From NCBI RefSeq assembly GCF_029871235.1, contig NZ_SSOM01000065.1, positions 62,001 to 126,000 of the forward strand: a stretch of 64,000 nucleotides of DNA, in the 5' to 3' direction. Position 1 is the stretch's first letter, and the number at the start of each line of letters is the position of its first letter. Shown in pieces: positions 1-8,457 of this stretch. This stretch comes from Pseudomonas sp. BN411. GTDB taxonomy: Bacteria > Pseudomonadota > Gammaproteobacteria > Pseudomonadales > Pseudomonadaceae. The notes beneath the pieces are model-generated. The model saw nothing but the letters and a program-made list of their open reading frames with translations. It did not search any database and was not told the origin of the DNA. A program made the translations under genes and the position numbers.

Positions 1-51
1 GAATCAGCCCGACCCTACCAGTTCGAAATCGCCCCAATGGAGTCTGCGGAC

Positions 52-1137
52 TCAATGCCCCGACGGCAGGAAGAAGCGCGCCGTCAGCGGCAGGTGATCG
101 GAGATGCGCAGGGTGTCGCCCTGGCGCACCCGCGCTTCGATGCGGGTCAGGCTGGGGCTGTGGAAAACGTAGTCCAGGGTGCGGTCAGGCCCCTTCACCC
201 GAGGGTCGTTGGGGTAGTGGGTGAACCATTGCGCCTGCTGGGCACCACTGGCTTCCTCGACGCTGGGAATCATCGGGTAGCGGCTCCAGAGTGCCTTCAG
301 TTCGCTGTCGCGGGTATAGCGGCTGCGCTGGGGGGCGGACAGTCGCTCGTACTGGCCGGGCGGCAACTGGTTGAAGTCGCCGGCCAGGATCCAGGGCAGG
401 CCTTCGCTCTGAAGCTGGTCGAGCAGGCCGCGGGTCATGGCCACCTGGCGCTTGAGGGTTTCCGGGTCGTCCTCCAGGGCATCCAGGTGCGTGTTGACGG
501 CGGCCAGGCGCCCGCCGTCGCGAATCGGCAGGTAGCTCACCAGCAGTGCGCGCTTCTTGTCGAACTGGCGGCTGAGCGGATCGTTTGCCTCCAACGGCAG
601 CTGCAAGCGTTCGGCACTCTCGATGCGGAAGCGGCTGAGGGTCGCGAGTTTCAGGCCAACGCTGCCGAGGATATGGGGATCGGGCACGAAGGCGGCCTTC
701 CAGTAGAAGGCCTGGCTGGCGCAGGGGTAGACGTCGGCCAGGCGTTCCTGGAGCAGGGCCAACTGGTCCTGGTAGTCGGTGGCGCGGGCGCCTTCGTGCA
801 GTTCCTGGAGATTGACGATGTCCGGTTGTTCCTCGCGAATCACCCGCACCACCTCGTCCAGGCTATAGGCCAGGTCTTCCGCCGTGGGGCGTTCGTCCGG
901 GCCTTCGCCATCAGGCAGATCGTAATAGAAGACGTAGCGTTTGCCGGCCAGGTACTGGAGGTTCCAGGTCATGACCTTCAGGGCCTGGCCCGGCTGCAGT
1001 TGCGGCGCTTCGGCCTGACAGGCCAGCACGGCCGGTTCGCGCTCTGCGGGATGCCAGGTCAGCGCATAGATCAGGGCCACCAGGCCAACGGCGAGGACCG
1101 ACAGGCTGAGCAGGGCGAAACGCAGGACTCGGGGCAT
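52..1137 (-). CDS. Membrane-anchored endonuclease/exonuclease/phosphatase (EEP) family protein
   Basis: The protein has 361 residues from the chosen ATG. A hydrophobic anchor or signal segment lies at about residues 6-27, and the rest is an EEP (DNase I-like) fold. Visible motifs are MTWNLQYL (N59), NLQELHE with the metal-binding Glu near 112, GDFNQLP (D254, N256) and the C-terminal SDHLP (D347, H348). The full catalytic set is therefore present and a metal-dependent phosphodiesterase or phosphatase is expected, outside or facing the periplasm. The substrate (nucleic acid, phospholipid or inositol phosphate) cannot be told. The frame stays open upstream to a TTG at 1200, but that extension is Gly/Arg-rich and would bury the signal segment, so the ATG at 1137 is preferred. 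It is transcribed away from the CDGSH gene. Confidence 0.85.
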   Translation of the reverse strand: MPRVLRFALLSLSVLAVGLVALIYALTWHPAEREPAVLACQAEAPQLQPGQALKVMTWNLQYLAGKRYVFYYDLPDGEGPDERPTAEDLAYSLDEVVRVIREEQPDIVNLQELHEGARATDYQDQLALLQERLADVYPCASQAFYWKAAFVPDPHILGSVGLKLATLSRFRIESAERLQLPLEANDPLSRQFDKKRALLVSYLPIRDGGRLAAVNTHLDALEDDPETLKRQVAMTRGLLDQLQSEGLPWILAGDFNQLPPGQYERLSAPQRSRYTRDSELKALWSRYPMIPSVEEASGAQQAQWFTHYPNDPRVKGPDRTLDYVFHSPSLTRIEARVRQGDTLRISDHLPLTARFFLPSGH

Positions 1138-1225
1138 CGGCAAAGGCAGGCATCTATGCTGGAAGAGGGCGAGCATACCCGAGCCGCCGCCGCGGCCCAA
1201 GCCAGGCGCGCCCGGGAGGAATGCC

Positions 1226-1474
1226 GTGGACAGCGAAGTGCGAATCGCCCAGCGGGGGCCGTTCGAAGTGGAGGTGGTGGCCGGCCGGGATTACTTCTGG
1301 TGCCGTTGCGGTCGTAGCCAGCAGCAGCCGTTTTGCGATGGATCTCATAAAGGAACCGGCCTGGCGCCCCTCAAATTCCATGCAGATGTCAGCGAAACCC
1401 TGTATTTCTGTGGCTGCAAACATAGCCACTCGCCACCGCTCTGCGATGGCACCCATAACCAACTGCAAGACTGA
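1226..1474 (+). CDS. CDGSH-type iron-sulfur protein, two domains
   Basis: This 82-residue protein carries two complete CDGSH motifs, C26-x-C28...C37-D-G-S-H41 and C62-x-C64...C73-D-G-T-H77. Each should bind a redox-active, pH-labile 2Fe-2S cluster with 3Cys-1His ligation, as in mitoNEET-type proteins. It is a soluble cytosolic electron-transfer or cluster-transfer protein; its partner is unknown. The start is GTG with GGAGGA about 6 bases upstream. The stop lies 13 bases before the start of the solute-binding protein gene, so the two may be co-transcribed, though no functional link is obvious. Confidence 0.9.
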   Translation: MDSEVRIAQRGPFEVEVVAGRDYFWCRCGRSQQQPFCDGSHKGTGLAPLKFHADVSETLYFCGCKHSHSPPLCDGTHNQLQD

Positions 1475-1487
1475 TCCGGGAGCCTGC

Positions 1488-2285
1488 ATGCGGCTGGGTG
1501 TAGTCCTCTGGTCAATCCTGGCCTCACATTTCAATTCGGGACGCCTCTGGCTGGCGGGTTTGCTGCTGTTGCCCCGCCTGGTGGTTGCGGACGATGCGCC
1601 GCCCTTGCGGGTAATGACCGATTTCTGGCCGCCCTTTCGTATCGCCGGTGAAGGAGGGCAGCTGCGCGGTCTGGACATGGACCTGCTGGCGGAACTGGAG
1701 CGCCGTACCGGCCTGCGCTTCGAGGTGCAGCGGGCGCCCTGGTCGCGAGGGCTCGCCGCATTGGAGCGGGGCTCGGCCGACCTGATGACGGGCCTTGCCC
1801 GGACCCCCGAGCGCGAACGCTTTATCGACTTCCTGGAACGCCCTTATTTCACCTGCGCGCCCCGCTTCTACAGCCTGCCGGCGCTGGCCCAGAAGGTCAG
1901 CGGCTATTCGCAGCTGGGCCAGTACGACATCGGTTTCGTGCGGGGCTCGGCCTACTTCGAACCCTTCGATTCCGATCAGGACTTGCGCAAGGTCGGGGTC
2001 GGCAATGAAGGGCAGTTGCTGGACATGCTGCGCCACAAGCGGCTGCAGTTGGTTATCGGCACCGATTGCCAGGTGGACTATCAGCTGCTGCGCGACCCGA
2101 CCCTCGCCGGGCGCATCGTCAAGCTGAACTATCGGCCGCCCGCGCGTACCGAACTCTTCCTCGGCTTCACGCGCCAGCGGCCCCTGCAGGCGCAGCGCCA
2201 GGCCATTGCCGAGGCGCTGGAGCAAATGATCGATGAAGGCTGGGTGCTGGATGCCGCGCGGCGCTACAGCCCTCGTGCTCAGTGA
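1488..2285 (+). CDS. Periplasmic substrate-binding protein, family 3, orphan
   Basis: The product has 265 residues from the ATG at 1488 and an N-terminal signal segment ending near VVADD. The mature part looks like a bacterial extracellular solute-binding protein of family 3 (amino-acid type): LRVMTDFWPPFR at the start, a lobe-1 GLDMDLLAEL helix, and a C-terminal helix before WVLDAARRY. No permease or ATPase gene is adjacent, so it may serve a distant transporter or a sensory role. The frame is open upstream, but that part lies over the CDGSH gene in another frame. Its 3' end overlaps the convergent VOC gene by 7 bases. Confidence 0.8.
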   Translation: MRLGVVLWSILASHFNSGRLWLAGLLLLPRLVVADDAPPLRVMTDFWPPFRIAGEGGQLRGLDMDLLAELERRTGLRFEVQRAPWSRGLAALERGSADLMTGLARTPERERFIDFLERPYFTCAPRFYSLPALAQKVSGYSQLGQYDIGFVRGSAYFEPFDSDQDLRKVGVGNEGQLLDMLRHKRLQLVIGTDCQVDYQLLRDPTLAGRIVKLNYRPPARTELFLGFTRQRPLQAQRQAIAEALEQMIDEGWVLDAARRYSPRAQ

Positions 2286-2716
2286 GCGTGAGGCTCGACG
2301 TACAGCTCGTAGTCCGGGGCCAGATCCATATCCCAGAAGGCGGCCTCGATCTTGTGGCCATCAAGGTCGCGGATGAAGCAGCCGTAGTAGGGCTCACCGT
2401 ATTCGGGGCGCGGGCCGGGCTCGCCATCGCCCTTGCCGCCGGCGTCCAGGGCTGCCTCGAAGAAGGCCAGGACTGCCTCCTTGCTGGCAGCGAAGAAACC
2501 GATGTGGGTGCCATTGCCGACGCTCGCCGGGCGGCCGTCGATGGGGGACTGCACCCAGAATTCCGGGTACTCGCGGCCGTAAGCCACAGCGCCGGGGTGC
2601 TCCATGATGCGCTTGCAGCCCAGGGTGGGCAGCACCTTGTCGTAGAAGGCGACGGCGCGCTCGAAGTCGTTGGTGCCCACCGAGATGTGGGACAGGATGC
2701 TGGGGTTTTCAGCCAT
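2279..2716 (-). CDS. VOC (glyoxalase/bleomycin-resistance) family protein
   Basis: A 145-residue single-domain VOC protein. It starts with ILSHISVGTNDFERAVAFYDKVL, the usual first beta-alpha unit with a metal-ligand His, and ends with a FIRDLDGHKIEAAFW strand whose Glu is the second-half ligand position. A metal-dependent lyase, isomerase or dioxygenase activity is possible but the substrate is unknown. The ATG has AGGAGGATCTTCC directly upstream. It converges on the solute-binding protein gene and overlaps its stop. Confidence 0.85.
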   Translation of the reverse strand: MAENPSILSHISVGTNDFERAVAFYDKVLPTLGCKRIMEHPGAVAYGREYPEFWVQSPIDGRPASVGNGTHIGFFAASKEAVLAFFEAALDAGGKGDGEPGPRPEYGEPYYGCFIRDLDGHKIEAAFWDMDLAPDYELYVEPHAH

Positions 2717-2810
2717 GGAAGATCCTCCTTGAGTGGCCTGGAAAGCCTAGCAGCCCGTCGCGGAACCAGCGGCCAACCCTTCCATGGGTTGGTGTCCGGA
2801 CGTTACAGGG

Positions 2811-3473
2811 TCACTGCTCCGTCGCGCGTTCCGTGACCAGGGTGAACATCCGGTACAGGGCGATGCTGACGAACAACTGGAAGAAGCTGTTGAAGCTTTC
2901 CAGCACCACGGTGCCCACCGGATCGGGGTTCTGTCCCAGTTCGCGATAGGCGAACCAGTCCACCAGCCAGATCGGCCCCATCACCAGCAGCACGCAGGCG
3001 AGGATGGTCCAGAAGTGCCCGCGAGTGAGGGCGAAGCTTTCCTTGATCGCGTCCAGCGGGGGCTTGCCTTCCAGCACCAGCAGGTACTCGGCGAAGGCCA
3101 GTTTGATCATCACGTAGACGCCGGGAATGATCAGCATCCAGACCCCAACCATGATCAGCAGCGTGCTGATGGCTGCCAGCACGGCGAATGTAGGCCAGCG
3201 GAACAGCGCCATTTCCAGCACCTGTCGGGGCTTGAGGCGGATGTGATGGCTGCGGCTGTCGACGAAGATGATCAGCGCGCCGACGTAGAGCGGATAGAAC
3301 AGCATGCTGACGATGATCGATGCGCCCTGGGATTTGTCCGCTCCTAGCCAGGCGATCAGCCCCTGTTGGGCGATCGCTTCGGTGAGGATGGCCGGCAGGC
3401 AGAGCAGGGCGATTTCGCCGGCGTTGCGGGAGAAGAAGAACCATGAGGCGCGCAGCAGCTCGAACGGATTCAT
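2811..3473 (-). CDS. YciC-like polytopic inner-membrane protein
   Basis: A 220-residue protein with about six hydrophobic segments. The N-terminal SWFFFSRNAGEIALLCLPAIL and the LLIIPGVYVMIKLAFAEYLLV stretch are typical of the YciC/UPF0259 family. The biochemical function of the family is not settled. Transcription runs away from the YbaK gene; the 75 bases between the YbaK stop and this start show no clear promoter or terminator. Confidence 0.75.
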   Translation of the reverse strand: MNPFELLRASWFFFSRNAGEIALLCLPAILTEAIAQQGLIAWLGADKSQGASIIVSMLFYPLYVGALIIFVDSRSHHIRLKPRQVLEMALFRWPTFAVLAAISTLLIMVGVWMLIIPGVYVMIKLAFAEYLLVLEGKPPLDAIKESFALTRGHFWTILACVLLVMGPIWLVDWFAYRELGQNPDPVGTVVLESFNSFFQLFVSIALYRMFTLVTERATEQ

Positions 3474-3548
3474 CGGCGGGCATTCACATCTTGCGGCAGT
3501 TGGTCTTGCGCACTTTAGCCCAAGCCTGCGCTGCCTCCAAAGGGCGCT

Positions 3549-4028
3549 TCACTCGGAACGGTAGTGCAGGACGCGGTTGGGTAATTGCGACAACAGACGG
3601 GCGAGGTCGGCGGTGGCCACTTCCAGGGTGTACTCCGGTGGGCCCGGCGAGTAGATCAGGTAGTCGTGCCGGAAGATCGCCTCGTCGAATACCAGGGCAA
3701 TGTCCTTGGCATGGCCCAGGGGGCAGGCGCACTGGGGCACGCAGCCAGTCAGCTCCACCAGTTCTTCGTCGCTGGCAATGCTTGGTCGCGCGCCCAGCAG
3801 CGCCTTGAGTTGTGCCCAGTCGGCCCGCGCGCCCTCCAGGGTCACCAGCATGGCGTAGCCGCCGCCCTTCAGGCGCAGGAACAGGCTCTTGCTCTCCACC
3901 CCGCGCAGGCCGAAGCGCTGGCGCACCGCATGGGCGGTGGGGTAGTCGAGCACGGCTTCGTGGCTGACCTCCCGGTAGGGGATGGCGTGATCGCCGAGCA
4001 GGGCCAGGTTTCGGTCGTGGAGCGACAT
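3549..4028 (-). CDS. YbaK/EbsC-family aminoacyl-tRNA deacylase-like protein
   Basis: The product has 159 residues from the ATG at 4028 (MSLHDRNLALLGDH...). It has the INS/YbaK editing-domain fold signature: VESKSLFLRLKGGGYAML, with the conserved Lys, and a TGCVPQCACPLGH segment where the family has GGxxP-type loops. These proteins hydrolyse mischarged tRNA in trans, such as Cys- or Ala-tRNAPro, or act as ProX-like deacylases; which tRNA is used here cannot be read from sequence. The longer open frame to 4184 overlaps the 3' end of the neighbouring solute-binding protein gene and is rejected. Confidence 0.85.
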   Translation of the reverse strand: MSLHDRNLALLGDHAIPYREVSHEAVLDYPTAHAVRQRFGLRGVESKSLFLRLKGGGYAMLVTLEGARADWAQLKALLGARPSIASDEELVELTGCVPQCACPLGHAKDIALVFDEAIFRHDYLIYSPGPPEYTLEVATADLARLLSQLPNRVLHYRSE

Positions 4029-4071
4029 CGGGGTTCCGCGGGATGGGAGAGGGGAGCGCCATGATAGTCGT

Positions 4072-4797
4072 TCAGGGAAGGCTGAGGTCATCCAGCCCGG
4101 CTTCGCGCAGCACCTGCTGCTCGATGGCCTGCAAGCGACCTTGCTGTGCCATGTGCCGCAGCACCTCCTCCAGGCGTGGTGCAAGATCGCGATGGCGCGG
4201 GTTCAGGTAGTGGTGCATGGAGAAGCGTTCCAGCACCGGATGCAAGGGCTGGATACCGCGCATGCCGTTCTGGCGCAGGATGCACATGCCCGAGTAATAG
4301 TCCTCCACATGCACGTCCACGCGGCCACCGGCGAGCTTGCGCATGCCATTCTCCACCCCGTTGGAAGGTGACATCCGCACCCCCTTGAGTCGCAGTTCCA
4401 GCGCCGCCTTGCCGCGTTCGAAACCGACGAGATACGGCTTGAGGCTGGACCAGCCGCGCAGTTGCAACGGGCGATTGGCAAAGGCCACCGTGTAGGATTC
4501 GAACAGTGGGGTGCGGATCAGCAGCAGGTCGCTGCGCTGCTCGGCCAACAGGCTGGTGCGGCACAGCTCGCCATCGTTCAGGCCGCGCTCGGCATATTGC
4601 AGGGCGCGGGCGGCTGGCGCGGCGCGGGTCTCGATGCTGATGCCGAGCTCGCCGTAGGCTTCCACCAGAATGCGCTTGCAGATCTGGAACAGGGGCAGGC
4701 CCTGGTCGGGAAAGGTGCTGAATACCAGGCGCGCCTCGGCATGGATGGGGGCGGACAGGAGCAGCAGGACAAGCAGGCAGCTTCCATAGGCTCGCAT
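4072..4797 (-). CDS. Periplasmic solute-binding-protein-like protein, orphan
   Basis: A 241-residue protein with a clear signal peptide (MRAYGSCLLVLLLLSAPIHAEA). The mature part has the layout of ABC-type family-3 binding proteins (RLVFSTFPDQGLPLFQICKRIL at the start, a central VENGMRKLAGGRVDVHVEDYY hinge), but it is short and divergent. It resembles the many orphan transporter-substrate-binding-domain proteins of Pseudomonas that have no transporter nearby. Ligand unknown. A weak GC hairpin at 4884-4902 precedes it. Confidence 0.75.
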   Translation of the reverse strand: MRAYGSCLLVLLLLSAPIHAEARLVFSTFPDQGLPLFQICKRILVEAYGELGISIETRAAPAARALQYAERGLNDGELCRTSLLAEQRSDLLLIRTPLFESYTVAFANRPLQLRGWSSLKPYLVGFERGKAALELRLKGVRMSPSNGVENGMRKLAGGRVDVHVEDYYSGMCILRQNGMRGIQPLHPVLERFSMHHYLNPRHRDLAPRLEEVLRHMAQQGRLQAIEQQVLREAGLDDLSLP

Positions 4798-4960
4798 TGC
4801 ACAATCGCCTGGGGCACGGCCTGTGGCTGGAGTGACTGCCAGACGGCGCCGCCTGCCATGGCGGGCGCCTTGCTCCCTGCAACAGACCCGTGCGGTGGGT
4901 CTTGGCGTCTTCCCCGTTCTCGATGCGCGCGGGGTTAGCTGAAACTATAGACGCCCGCCT

Positions 4961-5533
4961 TCAGGGCGTTGGCCAGTTCGCCAGCAGTTCGTCCGTCGAC
5001 AGCACCTGCGCGTATTCGCCCTGCAGGTTGGCCATGGCCATGTCGTGCACTTCCTCGGCGCTGCGCTGGCGGCCGGCGAAGTCGGTCTTGGCGAAGGTGT
5101 AGCAGGCGTCCGCGACGACCGTCGTGGCAAAGCCCAGGTTGCCGGCGCTGCGGGCGGTGGCTTCCACAGAGTTCTCGCTGGCTACGCCGACGATCACCAG
5201 CGCATCCAGGCCGCGCACCCGCAGCCAGTGCTCCAGACCGCTGTTGATGAAGGCATCGGGCACGTTCTTCTCCAGTACCTGCTCGCGCGCCCCGGGCATG
5301 AACTCGGGTTGGAAGAGGGCGCCGGGTTGACCGGGGGCGAATACCGAATGTGCCTCGCGGGAGATATGGCGGATGTGCACCAGCGGCCAGCCGGCTGCTC
5401 GCCAGCGTGCCAGCAGGGTGGCCATGTGGCGTTCGGCATCGGGGTTGTTGCGCGGCTTGTCGAGGCCTCGGATGCCCTGCTGCTGATCGATGATCAGCAG
5501 GGCACCGGGAGCGTTCTGCAGGGTCCTATCCAC
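4961..5533 (-). CDS. Isochorismatase-superfamily hydrolase with Ser at the nucleophile position
   Basis: The product has 190 residues from a GTG at 5533, which is preceded by a GGGGATGGAAA ribosome-binding-like stretch; an ATG at 5614 would add 27 poorly conserved residues. The fold signature is clear: ALLIIDQQQGI with the catalytic Asp (D16), Lys in LEKNVPDAF (K89) and a GVASENSVEATARSA loop. In cysteine hydrolases of this family the residue before V-E-A-T is the nucleophilic Cys; here the codon at 5168-5170 gives Ser (S122). The protein may therefore not be a thiol amidase and could act like the Cys-less isochorismatase branch. It is divergent from the NYN gene. Confidence 0.8.
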   Translation of the reverse strand: MDRTLQNAPGALLIIDQQQGIRGLDKPRNNPDAERHMATLLARWRAAGWPLVHIRHISREAHSVFAPGQPGALFQPEFMPGAREQVLEKNVPDAFINSGLEHWLRVRGLDALVIVGVASENSVEATARSAGNLGFATTVVADACYTFAKTDFAGRQRSAEEVHDMAMANLQGEYAQVLSTDELLANWPTP

Positions 5534-5625
5534 TTTCCATCCCCAGAGGCTGGCATACTGGCCGCAATCTACCCTTATACCGTCGCTGCCAGCCAGCCGC
5601 CCCCAGTCAGCCACGAGGATCCGCG

Positions 5626-6105
5626 TTGAAGAAAATCGCAGTATTCGCCGACGTGCAGAACCTCTACTACACGGTGCGTCATACCTACGGCTGCCATTTC
5701 CACTACAGCGCGTTCTGGCAGAGCGTCAGCGCCGAGGGCGATATCGTCGAAGCCAACGCCTACGCCATCGATCGCGGCGACCCGCGCCAGCAACAGTTCC
5801 AGCAGATCCTGCGCAACCTGGGCTTCAACGTGAAACTCAAGCCCTTCATCCAGCGCAGCGACGGTTCGGCCAAGGGCGACTGGGACGTCGGCATCACCAT
5901 CGACGTACTGGACGCCGCGCCGCGCGTGGACCTCATCGTGCTGGCCTCCGGCGACGGCGACTTCGACCTGTTGCTGGATCGGGTGGCCAAGGCCCATGGC
6001 GTGGAAACCCTGGTCTATGGCGTACCTGGCCTGACCGCGCAATCGCTGATCCGCGCCGCCAGCCGCTACCAGCCCATCGAAAGTCCCCTGCTGCTGCGCA
6101 ACTGA
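5626..6105 (+). CDS. NYN-domain (LabA/DUF88-like) protein, putative RNase
   Basis: A 159-residue protein starting at TTG, with CACGAGGATCC upstream. It is a PIN-like NYN domain: KKIAVFADVQNLYY (D9, N12), GDWDVGITIDVLD (D88 region) and LASGDGDFDLLLDRV (D110, D112). These acidic residues form the metal-binding nuclease centre in NYN proteins. It is a likely cytosolic ribonuclease or RNA-binding regulator. The stop lies 25 bases before the GTG of the exonuclease gene, suggesting a two-gene unit. Confidence 0.85.
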   Translation: MKKIAVFADVQNLYYTVRHTYGCHFHYSAFWQSVSAEGDIVEANAYAIDRGDPRQQQFQQILRNLGFNVKLKPFIQRSDGSAKGDWDVGITIDVLDAAPRVDLIVLASGDGDFDLLLDRVAKAHGVETLVYGVPGLTAQSLIRAASRYQPIESPLLLRN

Positions 6106-6130
6106 AACCCGCCCCAATCTGGACAATTCC

Positions 6131-6742
6131 GTGGACCCCATAGCCGTCATCGACTTCGAGACCACCGGCGTCATGCCGGGCAACGACTGCCGCGCCACCG
6201 AGATCGGCATCGTCATCCTGCAGGACGGGCGCATCGTCGACCGCTACCAGAGCCTGATGAATGCCGGTGTTCCGGTACCCGCCTTCATTCAGGGTCTGAC
6301 CGGCATCACCACCGCCATGCTGCGCGAGGCTCCGCCCGTGGAGCAGGTGATGGGCGAGGCGGCGGACTTCATCGGCGACCTGCCGCTGCTGGCGCACAAC
6401 GCCTCGTTCGACCAGAAGTTCTGGGACTACGAACTCGGCCGCATCGGCAGGACACGCCACCAGGCCTTCGCCTGCTCATTGCTGCTGGCCCGGCGCCTGT
6501 TGCCCGAAGCGCCCAACCACAAGCTCGGCACCCTCAATACCTGGGCGCGCCTGCCGAACACCGGCAAGGCTCACCGCGCTCTGGCCGACGCCGAGATGGC
6601 CGCCAACCTCACCCTGCACATTGCCGGACGTCTGCGGGAGAAGCATGGAATCGCGGAGGTCTCGCACAAATTGTTCTGCAGCTTGCAGAAAGTACCGGCG
6701 GCAAAGATTCCCGAAGCACTCAGGCGCCATCGGGAAGCCTGA
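6131..6742 (+). CDS. DnaQ-like 3'-5' exonuclease (DEDDh family)
   Basis: A 203-residue protein starting at GTG. It carries the three Exo motifs of the DEDDh superfamily: Exo I VIDFETTG (D8, E10), Exo II AHNASFDQKFW, and Exo III HRALADAE with the conserved His and Asp. The length fits a free-standing proofreading-like exonuclease or an RNase T/ExoX-like enzyme rather than a polymerase domain. It acts on DNA or RNA 3' ends in the cytosol; the substrate is not predictable. It probably shares a transcript with the NYN gene. A REP-like palindrome follows directly. Confidence 0.85.
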   Translation: MDPIAVIDFETTGVMPGNDCRATEIGIVILQDGRIVDRYQSLMNAGVPVPAFIQGLTGITTAMLREAPPVEQVMGEAADFIGDLPLLAHNASFDQKFWDYELGRIGRTRHQAFACSLLLARRLLPEAPNHKLGTLNTWARLPNTGKAHRALADAEMAANLTLHIAGRLREKHGIAEVSHKLFCSLQKVPAAKIPEALRRHREA

Positions 6743-6751
6743 GCCGCTTTT

Positions 6752-6835
6752 GTAGGTTGGTCCGAGCTCCGCGAGGCCCAACGATTCCGGGTCGGGTCCG
6801 CCTGTTGGGCTTCGCTTCGCTCTGCACCAACCTAC
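6752..6835. repeat. REP-like palindrome, GTAGGTTGG class
   Basis: The element starts TGTAGGTTGGTCC and ends CACCAACCTAC, so its ends are inverted repeats, and the inside carries GCGAGGCCCAAC and GTTGGGCTTCGC pairs. Related copies lie at 30640-30838 (interrupted) and 42065-42150. It lies between two convergent genes and may act as a transcript end. Confidence 0.8.
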
Positions 6836-6842
6836 GGATAGA

Positions 6843-7319
6843 TCAGCCCTTCACCGTGCGCAGGGTTTCCACCTTGCCGCGTTCCTGCAGCACGGCGGGA
6901 ATACGCTGCTCGAACGGCGTGGAGAGGATGAGCGACGTCTTGGTTGCGCCGAACTGGCCGATCTGGTCGATCAGGTCCTGCAGCTCCGGCATCGACGCCA
7001 CGGCCGCCTTGATCAGCAGGCAGGCATCGCCGGTAACGCGGTGGCATTGGGTCAGCTGCGGGATCTTCTCCAGGGCTTCCTGGGTACGCTTGTAGTCACG
7101 GTCGGTGATGCGCAGTTCGATCACGCATTCGATGGGCGAGCCCAGCTTCGCCAGGTCCACGCCGGCGTGGTAGCCGGTGATGATCCCGGCGGCCTCCAGC
7201 TTGGCCACGCGGTCGGCCACCGCCGGCGGTGACAGGTTGACCCGGCGCGCCAGGTCGGCGAAGGAAGCGCGGCCGTTCTCGATCAGGGCCGACAGCAGCA
7301 GGCGGTCGTACTTGTCCAC
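6843..7319 (-). CDS. Lrp/AsnC-family transcriptional regulator
   Basis: A 158-residue protein from a GTG at 7319. The N-terminal winged HTH is DKYDRLLLSALIENGRASF...LARRVNLSPPAVADRVAKLEAAGII and the C-terminal RAM/AsnC ligand-binding domain contains VTGDACLLIKAAV. This is the standard single-HTH Lrp layout; such proteins form octamers that respond to amino acids. It is divergent from the EamA exporter gene. The shared 162-bp spacer holds a TTCGAATCGAA palindrome at 7343-7353 that could be an operator, so local control of the exporter is a reasonable inference. Confidence 0.9.
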   Translation of the reverse strand: MDKYDRLLLSALIENGRASFADLARRVNLSPPAVADRVAKLEAAGIITGYHAGVDLAKLGSPIECVIELRITDRDYKRTQEALEKIPQLTQCHRVTGDACLLIKAAVASMPELQDLIDQIGQFGATKTSLILSTPFEQRIPAVLQERGKVETLRTVKG

Positions 7320-7481
7320 AGGTGCCTCCGAAAGTGGCCTCCTTCGAATCGAAGGGTGGAGCCGGTGAATTCGATGATTTGCAAGGTAGGGCCGGGGATC
7401 AAGCAGGCTTTCTGCCTTATTTCCCCGCCGAAGCCTTTCATAGAATAGACACCTCATTCCTGCCTGTGTCGAGTTCCGATC

Positions 7482-8408
7482 ATGCCCGCGCGCCGCTTTC
7501 CGCTCCTGCTCATAGGGGCATTCATCGCTCTCTATCTGATCTGGGGTTCCACCTACCTGGCAATTCGTATCGGTGTCGAATCCTGGCCGCCGCTGTTGAT
7601 GGCCGGGGTCCGCTTCGTCGTGGCCGGCGCCCTGATGTACGGCTTCCTGCGCTGGCGCGGGGCCCCCAACCCGACCTGGCAGGAGTGGAAGTCCGCTGCT
7701 GCCATTGGCTTTCTGCTGCTGAGCTGCGGCAACGGTGGCGTGACCCTGGCCGAAGACCTCGGCGTGGCGTCCGGCGTCGCCGCCCTGGCGGTGGCCACCG
7801 TGCCGCTGTTTGCGCTGCTGTTCGGGCTGATCTGGGGCCAGCGCACCACGCGCCTGGAATGGGCCGGCATCCTGCTCGGGCTGATCGGTATCGGCCTGCT
7901 CAACCTCGGCTCCAACCTCCAGGCCAGCCCGCTGGGGGCCGTGCTGATCATCTTCGCTGCGGCGTCCTGGTCCTTCGGCTCCATGTGGAGCAAGAACCTC
8001 AAGCTGCCCGCCGGCCCCATGGCCAGCGCGGTGGAAATGCTCGCAGGCGGCGTCGCCCTGCTGGCTGGCAGCCTGCTCAGCGGCGAGCGCATGGTCGCCG
8101 CGCCCACGCTGGCCGGTTGGGGTGCGCTGGCCTACCTGATCGTGTTCGGCTCCATCATCGCCTTCAGCTCCTACCTCTACCTGCTGAAGAACGTGCGTCC
8201 GGCGGCGGCCACCAGCTACGCCTACGTCAACCCGGCGGTGGCGGTGCTGCTGGGGATCGCGTTCGCCGGCGAGACCATCGGCATCGAAGAGGGCCTGGCC
8301 ATGCTGGTGATCATCGGCGCCGTGGTGCTGATCGGCCTGCCGCAATGGCGCGAACGCAAGGAAGCCAAGGCGCTGGCGGACGAAGAGCTGCAACAGCAGA
8401 CCAGTTGA
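7482..8408 (+). CDS. EamA-family (DMT superfamily) transporter, YedA-like
   Basis: A 308-residue integral membrane protein with ten predicted helices in two EamA repeats. IALYLIWGSTYLAIRIGVESWPP opens the first, and the second covers the last 140 residues (SWSFGSMWSKNL, AYVNPAVAVLLGI). It is a likely metabolite or amino-acid exporter, as for YedA/RhtA-type proteins. It is divergent from an Lrp/AsnC regulator, a common arrangement for amino-acid efflux. The C-terminus is short and hydrophilic. Confidence 0.85.
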   Translation: MPARRFPLLLIGAFIALYLIWGSTYLAIRIGVESWPPLLMAGVRFVVAGALMYGFLRWRGAPNPTWQEWKSAAAIGFLLLSCGNGGVTLAEDLGVASGVAALAVATVPLFALLFGLIWGQRTTRLEWAGILLGLIGIGLLNLGSNLQASPLGAVLIIFAAASWSFGSMWSKNLKLPAGPMASAVEMLAGGVALLAGSLLSGERMVAAPTLAGWGALAYLIVFGSIIAFSSYLYLLKNVRPAAATSYAYVNPAVAVLLGIAFAGETIGIEEGLAMLVIIGAVVLIGLPQWRERKEAKALADEELQQQTS

Positions 8409-8457
8409 TCCCGGAGGTCGTGGGCGGCCTGATAGAATTGCGGCTTTTCCGCACACT

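Noticed and set aside
37-1317. 426-codon plus-strand frame over the EEP gene
   Set aside because: Antisense shadow of the EEP-family gene, which has the full catalytic motifs on the other strand.
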